NCBI RefSeq assembly: GCF_020991455.1
Contig: NZ_JAJMOX010000006.1
Location: 62,001 to 126,000 of the forward strand
Direction: 5' to 3'
From: Flavobacterium sp. JAS
GTDB lineage: Bacteria > Bacteroidota > Bacteroidia > Flavobacteriales > Flavobacteriaceae
Length of the DNA: 64,000 nucleotides
Below the pieces are notes generated by a model. That model worked only from the letters and a program-made list of their open reading frames with translations, had not been told where the DNA came from and did not search any database. This document shows, one piece after another, positions 43,590 through 52,293 of this stretch (position 1 is its first letter; every line of letters starts with the position of its first letter). The position numbers were made by a program, and so were the translations under genes.

Positions 43590-45989
43590 ATGAAAAACTC
43601 ACAACTAACCACATTGTTTTCAATCTGTATGTTTGGATTGCTGCTTACGCCAAAAGCGTCTGCACAAATTCAAAATGCAGATGTACTTAATGCTCCGATA
43701 GACATTAGCAAAGATTTTCAGAATTATCTGAACACCTTTTATTTTGCCGATGAACTTACCGCTTTTGATCCTGCAACGGGAAAAGGAACGATAAAATATT
43801 TGAGATACAATTATAAAACGCGTCAGGCTTTCAACAACATGATGATGAAACCTGATACCGTTGAAGCAAACGAATTTCCAACAACAGAATATCAGGCTTC
43901 ACCGGAATTACCATTCCAGATTCAGTTTGTTTCAGACAGAACCATCCGAATCAAAACTACTTCTGGACCACAATTTTATCCTGAAAAAGAATCCCTAATG
44001 TTGATTAATGGCGTTGCGCCAAATCATCCTGAATTATGGAAATATTCTAAAATTGAAGGCGGCCATAAATACACCAGTAAACATGGAGTTGTTGAGATTT
44101 TGACAAAACCTTGGCACGTAAAAATTTACGATGAAAAAGGAAAATTACTGACAAGTACACTTCACGATTCAGATTTTAAAAACACCTATACACCAACACT
44201 TCCGTTCTCGTATGTGCGCAGAAACAGCGATTATTCCAGAAGTATGGGCGCAGCTTTTAGCTTAGAACCAGACGAAAAGATATTTGGATGTGGAGAATCT
44301 TTCACACAATTCAATAAACGCGGACAAAAAGTAGTTTTATGGACGGATGATGCAAACGGAATCCAGAATGAAACGATGTACAAACCAGTTCCGTTTTATA
44401 TGAGCAGTCGTGGTTACGGAGTTTTCATGCACCATTCAACACCAATTACAGTTGACTTTGGAAGATATTTTTCAAGTGCCAACGAAATGTATATTGGAGA
44501 TGACGAAGCCGATTTGTTTTTCTTCATCGGAGAACCAAAAGATGTTTTGGATCAATACACAGATTTAACCGGAAAAGCAGCAATGCCGCCGCTTTGGTCA
44601 TTTGGATTCTGGATGAGCCGAATCACTTATTTCTCTGAAAAAGAAGGAAGAGAAGTAGCAAAAGATCTACGTAAATATAAAATCCCAACAGATGTAATTC
44701 ACTTTGATACCGGTTGGTTTGATGTAGATTGGAGAAATAATTATGAGTTTTCGAAAGACCGTTTTCCGGATGCACAAAAAATGATGTCCGATCTTAAAGA
44801 CGATGGTTTTCATGTGTGTTTATGGCAATTGCCTTATTTCTCACCAAAGAATACCTTGTTTAATGAAATCATGGATAAAAACTTAGCCGTAAGAGACCGC
44901 AAAGGAAATCTTCCGTACGAAGATGCTGTTTTGGATTTCTCAAATCCTGAAACCGTAACTTGGTATCAGGCAAAACTGAAACATTTGTTTGATCAGGGAG
45001 TTTCAGTTTTCAAAGTAGATTTTGGAGAAGCAGCTCCGCCGGACGGAATTTACCATTCAGGAAGAACAGGTTTCTACGAACACAATTTATACCCATTAAG
45101 ATACAATAAGGCTGTAGCCGAAATTACTCAGAAAGAAAAAGGATATACTTTAATCTGGGCAAGAAGTACATGGGCAGGATCTCAGCGTTACCCGTTACAT
45201 TGGGGTGGAGATGCCGAAACTTCAAACGGAGCAATGTCGGCAGAATTACGTGGCGGACTTTCATTAGGACTAAGCGGATTCAGTTTCTGGAGTCATGACG
45301 TAGGAGGATTTGCAACAAAATCTCCAGAGAATTTATACAGAAGATGGGCACCTTTCGGAATGTTTACATCACACGTAAGAAGCCACGGTGAACCTCCACG
45401 CGAGCCTTGGTTATACAGTAAAGATTTCCTTGAAGGATTTAGAAAAGCAGATAATATGCGTTACGAATTAATGCCATATATCTACGCTCAGGCAAAAGAA
45501 AGTTCTCAAAAAGGATTGCCAATGATGCGTGCTTTATTTGTAGAATATCCAAATGATCCGGGAGCTTGGTTGGTAGACAATGAATATTTATTTGGTTCAA
45601 GCATGCTAGTTGCACCACTTTTTGAGGAAGTTACAGAAAGAGACGTTTATCTTCCGGAAGGAACTTGGATTGATTACCAAACTAAAAAAGTATACCAATC
45701 TGGATGGCATAAAATCAAAGCAGGTGAAGTACCAATCGTAGTTTTAGTAAAAGACGGAACTGCATTGCCTCACATCGCTTTGGCACAATCTACAAAAGAC
45801 ATGGATTGGAGTAAATTGACTTTAAAAGTGTACGCAAGTGATAAAACAACTTCGGCGACAGCCAAAGTATTTTTACCGGATGGAGATGCAGTGCAAGAAA
45901 TAAAAGTGACCAAAAACGGAAACAATTTTGATGTAACTTCAAACCCATTTCAAGGAAAAACAACTCTAAAAACAGAGTGGGTAAAATAA
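43590..45989 (+). CDS. GH31 alpha-xylosidase
   Basis: A 799-residue family 31 enzyme with a Sec signal (LLLTPKASAQ). The N-terminal beta domain precedes the barrel (AAMPPLWSFGFWMSRITYFSEK). The nucleophile is D477 (VFKVDFGEAAPPDG) and the acid/base D541 (HWGGDAETSNGAMSAELRGG). The HFDTGWFDVDWRN loop and overall pattern resemble the YicI-type alpha-xylosidases more than alpha-glucosidases. It would remove the alpha-1,6-xylose from xyloglucan oligosaccharides, releasing the xylose used by XylA and XylB. Located in the periplasm or at the outer membrane. Confidence 0.92.
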   Translation: MKNSQLTTLFSICMFGLLLTPKASAQIQNADVLNAPIDISKDFQNYLNTFYFADELTAFDPATGKGTIKYLRYNYKTRQAFNNMMMKPDTVEANEFPTTEYQASPELPFQIQFVSDRTIRIKTTSGPQFYPEKESLMLINGVAPNHPELWKYSKIEGGHKYTSKHGVVEILTKPWHVKIYDEKGKLLTSTLHDSDFKNTYTPTLPFSYVRRNSDYSRSMGAAFSLEPDEKIFGCGESFTQFNKRGQKVVLWTDDANGIQNETMYKPVPFYMSSRGYGVFMHHSTPITVDFGRYFSSANEMYIGDDEADLFFFIGEPKDVLDQYTDLTGKAAMPPLWSFGFWMSRITYFSEKEGREVAKDLRKYKIPTDVIHFDTGWFDVDWRNNYEFSKDRFPDAQKMMSDLKDDGFHVCLWQLPYFSPKNTLFNEIMDKNLAVRDRKGNLPYEDAVLDFSNPETVTWYQAKLKHLFDQGVSVFKVDFGEAAPPDGIYHSGRTGFYEHNLYPLRYNKAVAEITQKEKGYTLIWARSTWAGSQRYPLHWGGDAETSNGAMSAELRGGLSLGLSGFSFWSHDVGGFATKSPENLYRRWAPFGMFTSHVRSHGEPPREPWLYSKDFLEGFRKADNMRYELMPYIYAQAKESSQKGLPMMRALFVEYPNDPGAWLVDNEYLFGSSMLVAPLFEEVTERDVYLPEGTWIDYQTKKVYQSGWHKIKAGEVPIVVLVKDGTALPHIALAQSTKDMDWSKLTLKVYASDKTTSATAKVFLPDGDAVQEIKVTKNGNNFDVTSNPFQGKTTLKTEWVK

Positions 45990-45997
45990 AAAAAGGT

Positions 45998-46058
45998 TGC
46001 CGCGAATTGCACTAATTTACACAAATTAAATTCGGGATAATTCGCGCAATTCGTGGCA
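45998..46058. repeat. GCGAATTGC inverted repeat
   Basis: TGCCGCGAATTGC (45998-46010) is complementary to GCAATTCGTGGCA (46046-46058) at 12 of 13 positions. A smaller AATTTACACAAATT hairpin lies inside. Confidence 0.75.
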
Positions 46059-46120
46059 AAAAAAGATACAGCTTAGAAAATAAAAATCTGCTCAATCTGC
46101 CAAATCTGCGTGAAAAAATT

Positions 46121-46253
46121 AAACACATAGAAACATAGGTTTTGTGAACTTTAAAAGAGTAATTAAAAAGCACGCTTTTACACATAGCTATGTTTGTTTA
46201 AATAAGTGAAACGCCTTTTTATAAGTTTAGTATATCTATGATTCTATGTGTTT
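46121..46253. mobile_element. MITE-like element, copy 2
   Basis: 133 bp with 18-bp terminal inverted repeats (AAACACATAGAAACATAG at 46121-46138; complement with one mismatch at 46236-46253). A central CACATAGCTATG palindrome lies near 46181. It is homologous in layout and partly in sequence to 26481-26619. Confidence 0.75.
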
Positions 46254-46359
46254 AAAAACCACATACAATGTTGAAAATAAGTTTTTGTTGAGTTTCTAAA
46301 TCGGGTGAAAGCATCATAAGCAACACCCGATTTATTAAAAATGAATTAAGAAAAATATC

Positions 46360-48366
46360 ATGAAAAATTACCTCATTCTTCCCGCTTTAATCCTTTCAGT
46401 TTCGATTGGATACAGTCAGAAAAATAAAAATGCTTACGAATTGGCTTCACCAAACGGGCAAAATAAAATCAAATTTGAGTTAGTAAAAAACACTCCAAAA
46501 TATGCTGTTTCACACGGAAAAACCGAAGTGATAACACCATCAGATATGGGGTTTTTATTAAAAGGAAATGAAAACTTAAGTTCTGATTTTGATATCAAAA
46601 GCGTGAAAAATACTTCTTTTGATGAAACGTGGGAACAAGTTTGGGGAGAAAAGAAAAATATTAGAAATCACTACAATCAGCTTTCTGTTCAATTACAGCA
46701 AAAAAGCGGAAACAAGCGAAAGTTAGAAATTCAGTTTCGTGCATTTGATGACGGAATTGCTTTTAGATATGTATATCCAAAACAAAATGTAAAAGACAGT
46801 ATTTTCATTATGGATGAAAAAACGACTTTTAACTTAAAAGAAGATGGAAAAGCATGGTGGATTCCGGCAAACAGAGAAAACCGTGACGAATATCTTTTTA
46901 AAGATGCTCCGGTAAGTACGCTTGATACCGTTTTGACGCCACTTACAATAGAAAGCAAAAGCGGATTAGCCTTAAGTTTTCACGAAGCAAATCTGGTAGA
47001 TTTTGCGAGTATGACTTTGGTAAACACAACCGGAACACAACTTAAATCTGATTTAGTGCCTTGGTCTGATGGTGTAAAAGTTCGTGTAAAAGATACGTTT
47101 ACTTCTTCTTGGAGAACGCTTCAGATAGGTGAAACTCCAGGAGATTTAATTACTTCATATTTGATTTTAAATCTAAATGATCCAAATAAATTAAAAAATA
47201 CTGCAAGTTATTTCAAGCCATACAAATACTTCGGAATTTGGTGGGGAATGCACATCGGGAAATATACTTTTTGGGAAAGCGACAAACAAGGCGCAACAAC
47301 CAAACATGCCGAAGAATATATTGATTTTACTGCAAAAGAAGGATTTCACCATTTATTGATCGAAGGCTGGAATAAAGGCTGGACACCACAATGGTATGAA
47401 AACCACATGCACATGTTCAGTTTTACAAAAAGCGCAGACAATTTTGACTTAGAAAAAGTGGTTGAATACGGAAAGAAAAAAGACGTAGAATTAATCGGTT
47501 ACCATGAAACAGGTTCGAACTTAATCAATTATTTAAAAGAAGTTGACGAAGGTTTCGCCTTATACAAAAAACTAGGAATTCACTCGGTTAAAATTGGTCA
47601 CGTAGGTTCTAAATTAAACATGAAAGAAATGCACTTCGGACAATTTGGAGTGAATTATTTCAGATATATTTTAGAAAAAGCAGCACAATATGATTTAGCC
47701 GTTTTATACCACGAATCGATAAAAGATACCGGAGAACGCAGAACTTTTCCAAACATGGTTTCGAGAGAAGCAGCGCGTGGACAAGAATATAATGCGTGGA
47801 GCGAAGGAAATCCGCCAAACCATTTGACGATTATTCCGTTTACAAGATTGCTTTCAGGACCAATGGATTTTACACCGGGAATTTTTGATGTTGAGGTAAA
47901 ACAAGGATATCCTGGAAAAAGAGTTCACGGAACGGCGGCACAACAATTGGCATTGTACGTTACGATTTATGCACCAATCCAAATGATGGCAGATCTTCCT
48001 GAAAATTACGAAGGAAAACCAGCTTTGCAATTCTTAAAAGATGTTCCAACAGATTGGGAAGACACAAAAGTATTAGAAGGAAAAATTGGTGAATACATCA
48101 CAACAGTTCGTAAAGACAGAAAAAGCGCTGATTGGTATTTAGGAACAATCACAAACGAAAAAGCAAGAGACGTAAATGTTGCTTTATCATTTTTAGATCC
48201 AAATGCAACTTATGAAGCACAAATTTATGCTGATGCTGTAGGAACAGATGAAACACATAATCCGGCTGAAATCGCAATTTCGAAGAAAACAGTAAAAGCT
48301 TCAGATTCGCTAAAATTACATTTAGGAGGCGCTGGAGGAGCAGCAATTAGATTTAAAAAAATATAA
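46360..48366 (+). CDS. GH97 glycosidase, inverting alpha-glucosidase type
   Basis: A 668-residue family 97 enzyme with a signal peptide (ILSVSIGYSQ). It shows the family beta-super-sandwich (FRAFDDGIAFRYVYPKQ), the barrel (YKYFGIWWGMHIGKYTFW, HLLIEGWNKGW, LIGYHETGSN) and the C-terminal domain. At the strand where retaining members carry the Asp nucleophile, this protein reads VKIGHVGSK. It keeps the Glu-bearing HESIKDTGERRTFPN and SREAARGQEYNAW segments seen in SusB-like inverting enzymes. Activity on alpha-glucosides or alpha-galactosides is therefore expected. No alpha-glucosyl bond is part of standard xyloglucan, so its role in this locus is an open question. Confidence 0.88.
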   Translation: MKNYLILPALILSVSIGYSQKNKNAYELASPNGQNKIKFELVKNTPKYAVSHGKTEVITPSDMGFLLKGNENLSSDFDIKSVKNTSFDETWEQVWGEKKNIRNHYNQLSVQLQQKSGNKRKLEIQFRAFDDGIAFRYVYPKQNVKDSIFIMDEKTTFNLKEDGKAWWIPANRENRDEYLFKDAPVSTLDTVLTPLTIESKSGLALSFHEANLVDFASMTLVNTTGTQLKSDLVPWSDGVKVRVKDTFTSSWRTLQIGETPGDLITSYLILNLNDPNKLKNTASYFKPYKYFGIWWGMHIGKYTFWESDKQGATTKHAEEYIDFTAKEGFHHLLIEGWNKGWTPQWYENHMHMFSFTKSADNFDLEKVVEYGKKKDVELIGYHETGSNLINYLKEVDEGFALYKKLGIHSVKIGHVGSKLNMKEMHFGQFGVNYFRYILEKAAQYDLAVLYHESIKDTGERRTFPNMVSREAARGQEYNAWSEGNPPNHLTIIPFTRLLSGPMDFTPGIFDVEVKQGYPGKRVHGTAAQQLALYVTIYAPIQMMADLPENYEGKPALQFLKDVPTDWEDTKVLEGKIGEYITTVRKDRKSADWYLGTITNEKARDVNVALSFLDPNATYEAQIYADAVGTDETHNPAEIAISKKTVKASDSLKLHLGGAGGAAIRFKKI

Positions 48367-48373
48367 TTTATAG

Positions 48374-48406
48374 ATATCCTAACAGGTTTTTAAAACCTGT
48401 TAGGTA
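48374..48406. repeat. CCTAACAGGTTT hairpin, AAGGTTT-family relative
   Basis: Near-perfect palindrome of about 33 bases, beginning ATATCCTAACAGGTTTT, eight bases after the GH97 stop. Confidence 0.75.
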
Positions 48407-48458
48407 TTTACCAAACACAACGATTAGATTTCAAAAATATAATTTATAAAAATTTTAC

Positions 48459-48486
48459 GTAGAGACGCACTGCAGTGCGTCTCTAC
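48459..48486. repeat. Perfect 28-bp GTAGAGACGCAC palindrome
   Basis: GTAGAGACGCACTG followed by its exact complement, 22 bases before the GH3 start. It is the cleanest copy of a family also found near 17069, 25222, 27753 and 27828. Confidence 0.9.
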
Positions 48487-48508
48487 TAAATAACCACAAT
48501 TTTTTTAA

Positions 48509-50665
48509 ATGAAAAATCTCATTCTGCATATCGTTTTTCTTTTGTCGATCAATTTAATATTGGCGCAGCAAAAGCAATATCCTTTTCAGGATTCTAAATT
48601 AGATACTGAAAAGCGTATTGATAATTTGTTGTCTTTAATGACGCTCGATGAAAAAATTCAGGCTTTAAGCACCAATCCATCAATACCAAGATTGGACGTT
48701 TTAGGAACGGGACATGTAGAAGGATTGCACGGTTTGGCTTTGGGCGGACCGGGAGAATGGGGTGGAAAAAACAAACAACCCGTTACCACCACAACTTTTC
48801 CTCAGGCGTATGGTTTAGGAGAAATGTGGGATGTTGATGTACTGCAAAAAGTAGCTCATGTTGAAGGTTACGAAACACGATATGCATTCCAGAAATACCA
48901 TCGCGGCGGATTAGTCGTTCGTGCTCCAAATGCAGATATTGCAAGAGATCCGCGTTGGGGTCGTACCGAAGAAAGTTATGGCGAAGATGCTTTTTTTAAC
49001 GGAACAATGACCGTTGCTTTTGTAAAAGGACTACAAGGAAACAATCCAAAATATTGGCAAACAGCTTCGTTAATGAAACATTTTTTGGCCAACAGCAATG
49101 AAGATGGCAGAACCTATACTTCATCAGATTTCGACGAAAGGCTTTGGCGGGAATATTATGCTTTACCTTTTCAAAAAGGCGTTGTCGAAGGAGGTTCCCG
49201 GGCTTATATGGCAGCATACAATAAAGTAAACGGAATTCCGGCAATGGTACATCCGATGCTTAAAAATATTACCCAAAAAGAATGGGGACAAAACGGAATT
49301 ATCTGCACAGATGGAGGCGCATTCAAATTATTACTTTCAGATCATAAATATTACGCAGATAAATATCTTGGAGCTGCTGCCGCAATCAAAGCGGGAATTA
49401 ATCAGTTTTTAGATGAATATACTGAAGGCGTTTATGGAGCACTTTCGCATGGATATTTAAAAGAAAAAGATATTGATGCCGTTATTCGAGGAGATTTCAG
49501 AGTAATGATTCAATTGGGAATGTTGGATACTTCAACAGAAAATCCGTATTCGAAAATTGGAATAGAAAAAGATACCATTGATCCCTGGAAAACTGAAGCG
49601 CATAAAAAAATCGCTTTAGAAGCCACTCAGAAATCGATCGTTTTACTTAAAAATAATGCTCAATTTTTGCCTTTACAAAAAGATAAACTGAAAACAATTG
49701 CCGTAATCGGTCTTCATGCAGACGAAGTATTGCTGGATTGGTATAGCGGAACGCCACCTTATATTATTTCTCCTTTACAGGGAATTAAAAATAAATTGGG
49801 AAACAATGTTGAAATCCTTTACGCTAAAAAAAACATCGACGGCAAAGCAGCAGAAATCGCTAAAAAAGCCGATGTTGTAATTGTGATTGTTGGAAATCAT
49901 CCGGTTTGTAACGCAGGCTGGGCGAATTGTCCCGTTCCAAGCGAAGGAAAAGAATCCGTAGATCGTCAGTCACTAACTTTAGAACAAGAAGATTTGATTA
50001 AAGTTGTTTATCAGGCGAATCCTAAAACGGTTGTCGCTTTAATCAGTAGTTTTCCATATGCGATAAACTGGACACAAGAACACGTTCCGGCAATTGTACA
50101 TATGGCGCAAAACAGTCAGGAAACTGGAACGGCTTTGGCCGATGTTTTATTTGGAGATTACAATCCCGCCGGACGATTAACGCAAACTTGGGTAAAAGAT
50201 ATTACAGATTTACCGGAGTTATTAGATTACAATATTCGAAATGGCAGAACCTATATGTATTTCAAAGGAAAACCATTATATGCTTTTGGTCACGGATTAA
50301 GTTATACCACTTTCAAATGCAATGCAATTGAAACCAATTCAGAAACAATCACTAAAAATGGTGAATTAAAAGTCACAATTTCAGTTACAAATACAGGAAA
50401 TAAAGATGGAGACGAAGTGATTCAGTTGTATGTAAAACAATTGCAATCCAAAGTAGAACGTCCTGAAAAAGAATTGAAAGCATTTCAGAGAGTTTTCTTT
50501 AAAGCCGGAGAAACAAAGAATGTTTCCCTGATTTTAAAAGCTAAAGATTTAGAATATTGGAATACATCGAAACAACAATTCGAACTAGAAAATAATTCAA
50601 TTGAAATTCAGGTAGGAAATGCTTCAGACAATATTCTTCTGAACAAAAAAATAACTGTGAAGTAA
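48509..50665 (+). CDS. GH3 glycosidase, probable beta-glucosidase or beta-xylosidase
   Basis: A 718-residue family 3 enzyme with a signal peptide (LLSINLILAQ). It has the (beta/alpha)8 domain (RPN-like VVRAPNADIARDPRWGRTEESYGED, SLMKHFLANSNEDGRTYTSSDFDERLWREYY) and nucleophile D268 in GIICTDGGAF. The usual W after SD is Gly here. An alpha/beta sandwich (QKSIVLLKNNAQFLPL) and a fibronectin-III-like end (GDEVIQLYVKQL) follow. The substrate pocket pattern resembles plant-type beta-xylosidase GH3 more than the second GH3 downstream. Exo-hydrolysis of backbone glucose or of beta-xylose is possible. GH39 follows 5 bases later, so the two are co-translated from one mRNA. Confidence 0.9.
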   Translation: MKNLILHIVFLLSINLILAQQKQYPFQDSKLDTEKRIDNLLSLMTLDEKIQALSTNPSIPRLDVLGTGHVEGLHGLALGGPGEWGGKNKQPVTTTTFPQAYGLGEMWDVDVLQKVAHVEGYETRYAFQKYHRGGLVVRAPNADIARDPRWGRTEESYGEDAFFNGTMTVAFVKGLQGNNPKYWQTASLMKHFLANSNEDGRTYTSSDFDERLWREYYALPFQKGVVEGGSRAYMAAYNKVNGIPAMVHPMLKNITQKEWGQNGIICTDGGAFKLLLSDHKYYADKYLGAAAAIKAGINQFLDEYTEGVYGALSHGYLKEKDIDAVIRGDFRVMIQLGMLDTSTENPYSKIGIEKDTIDPWKTEAHKKIALEATQKSIVLLKNNAQFLPLQKDKLKTIAVIGLHADEVLLDWYSGTPPYIISPLQGIKNKLGNNVEILYAKKNIDGKAAEIAKKADVVIVIVGNHPVCNAGWANCPVPSEGKESVDRQSLTLEQEDLIKVVYQANPKTVVALISSFPYAINWTQEHVPAIVHMAQNSQETGTALADVLFGDYNPAGRLTQTWVKDITDLPELLDYNIRNGRTYMYFKGKPLYAFGHGLSYTTFKCNAIETNSETITKNGELKVTISVTNTGNKDGDEVIQLYVKQLQSKVERPEKELKAFQRVFFKAGETKNVSLILKAKDLEYWNTSKQQFELENNSIEIQVGNASDNILLNKKITVK

Positions 50666-50670
50666 TTAAG

Positions 50671-52248
50671 ATGAAAAGAAATTTAATAATACTATCCGTT
50701 CTATTTTGTCTGGTCAATATTCAATTGTTTGGACAAAATAACGCTGAAAACAGAATCATAAAAGTAGATTACAATAAAACTTCAGGTGCATTAAACACCA
50801 TGTTCAAAGAATGTATTGGCGCCGGAAGAGCCAATGAAGGTTTACGTGCCGACTGGCAACAACAATTGGCAATGACCAAAAAAGAATGTGATTTTAAATA
50901 CATCAGAATGCACGGTTTATTGTCTGATGATATGGCAGTTTATCATGAAGATTCAAAAGGAAATCCCGAATACAATTATCAATATATTGATGCTTTGTAT
51001 GATTTTCTGATAAGTATTAAAATGAAACCATTTGTAGAATTAGGTTTTATGCCTAATGCATTAGCAAGTGGAAATCAGACTATTTTCTGGTGGAAAGGAA
51101 ATGTAACGCCACCAAAAGATTATAAAAAATGGGAAGATTTAATTCGGAATTTAACCCAGCATTTTACAGAACGTTACGGAGCCGAAGAAGTAAAAACATG
51201 GTATTTTGAAGTTTGGAACGAACCCAATTTATCACCAGGTTTCTGGACAGGAACTCAGGCAGAATATTTCAAATTATATGAATATGCCACACGCGGAATA
51301 AAAAGCGTAAATCCAGCATACAAAGTTGGCGGACCAGCAACAGCAGGCGCAGGTTGGGTGCCGGAAACAATTGATTTCTGTGCGAAGAATAATGTTCCGT
51401 TAGATTTTATTTCGACACATACTTATGGAGTAAAACAAGGGTTTTTAGACGAATTCGGAACTACGGGAACTGTTTTAAATAAAGACGAATCAAGTATAAG
51501 TGGCGAAGTAAAAACTTCTCGTGAGCAAATTTCAAATTCGGCTAAGCCAAAATTAGAATTGCATTACACAGAATGGAGTAGCTCTTATACGCCTGCAGAT
51601 CCTATTCACGACAGTTATCATTCGGCAGCTTATATTCTACAAAAATTAAAACAAGTTGGCAATGCCGCAAACTCCATGTCATATTGGGTTTTTACCGATA
51701 TTTTTGAAGAACCGGGCCCAAGATTCACGCCTTTTCACGGAGGTTTTGGGTTGTTGAATACACAGGGAATCAAAAAACCGGCTTATTTCTCATATTCCTT
51801 TTTGAACAAATTAGGAGAAACAGAACTTCAAAATAAAGATACTTCTTCGTGGGCAACTAAAAATGCAAAAGGAAATATTCAGTTATTATTCTGGGATTTT
51901 ACAAATACACATCCCGGAGATTCTGTAAACAATCAAACCTATTATATTCAGGATTTACCGTCCAAACCAAAAGGAACGGTAAAAATTGAAGTCGAAGGTT
52001 TACAAAAGGGAAATTATACTTTAGAGATTTATAAAGTTGGTTATAAAGTTAATGACGCTTACTCGGATTATTTAGCGATGGGAAAACCAAGTCAGCTTAA
52101 AAAAGAACAAGTAAAAAGTATAAAAGAAAAAAATAATGGCGATTTAATCGCAACTGAAAAAATTACAATTAACGCAAAAGGGACATTTAATAAAGATTTT
52201 AAAATCAACGAGAATGATGTTTTCTTATTGAATTTTGTAAAGCTTTAA
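50671..52248 (+). CDS. GH39 glycosidase, probable beta-xylosidase
   Basis: A 525-residue family 39 enzyme with a signal peptide (LFCLVNIQLFGQ). Catalytic residues are the acid/base E184 (YFEVWNEPNLSPGFW) and the nucleophile E301 (LELHYTEWSSSY). The N-terminal KYIRMHGLLSDDMAVYHED and substrate segment FVELGFMPNALASG match bacterial beta-xylosidases of the family. It is packed 5 bases after GH3 and 45 before the next GH3. GH39 is not a standard part of described xyloglucan loci. It may act on beta-xylosyl or arabinosyl side chains of particular plant xyloglucans, or the locus may also accept xylan fragments. Confidence 0.9.
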   Translation: MKRNLIILSVLFCLVNIQLFGQNNAENRIIKVDYNKTSGALNTMFKECIGAGRANEGLRADWQQQLAMTKKECDFKYIRMHGLLSDDMAVYHEDSKGNPEYNYQYIDALYDFLISIKMKPFVELGFMPNALASGNQTIFWWKGNVTPPKDYKKWEDLIRNLTQHFTERYGAEEVKTWYFEVWNEPNLSPGFWTGTQAEYFKLYEYATRGIKSVNPAYKVGGPATAGAGWVPETIDFCAKNNVPLDFISTHTYGVKQGFLDEFGTTGTVLNKDESSISGEVKTSREQISNSAKPKLELHYTEWSSSYTPADPIHDSYHSAAYILQKLKQVGNAANSMSYWVFTDIFEEPGPRFTPFHGGFGLLNTQGIKKPAYFSYSFLNKLGETELQNKDTSSWATKNAKGNIQLLFWDFTNTHPGDSVNNQTYYIQDLPSKPKGTVKIEVEGLQKGNYTLEIYKVGYKVNDAYSDYLAMGKPSQLKKEQVKSIKEKNNGDLIATEKITINAKGTFNKDFKINENDVFLLNFVKL

Positions 52249-52293
52249 ATCTTAAAAACAACTATCTAAAAACTAAAAATAAATTTATTAAGC

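Larger units (their letters stand above)
45990..46359. other. Intergenic repeats between GH31 and GH97 genes
   Basis: 370 bases without a gene hold an inverted repeat (45998-46058), a segment of AATCTGC direct repeats (46086-46108) and MITE-like copy 2 (46121-46253). A TCGGGTGAAAGCATCATAAGCAACACCCGA hairpin lies near 46300-46332. Confidence 0.65.
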
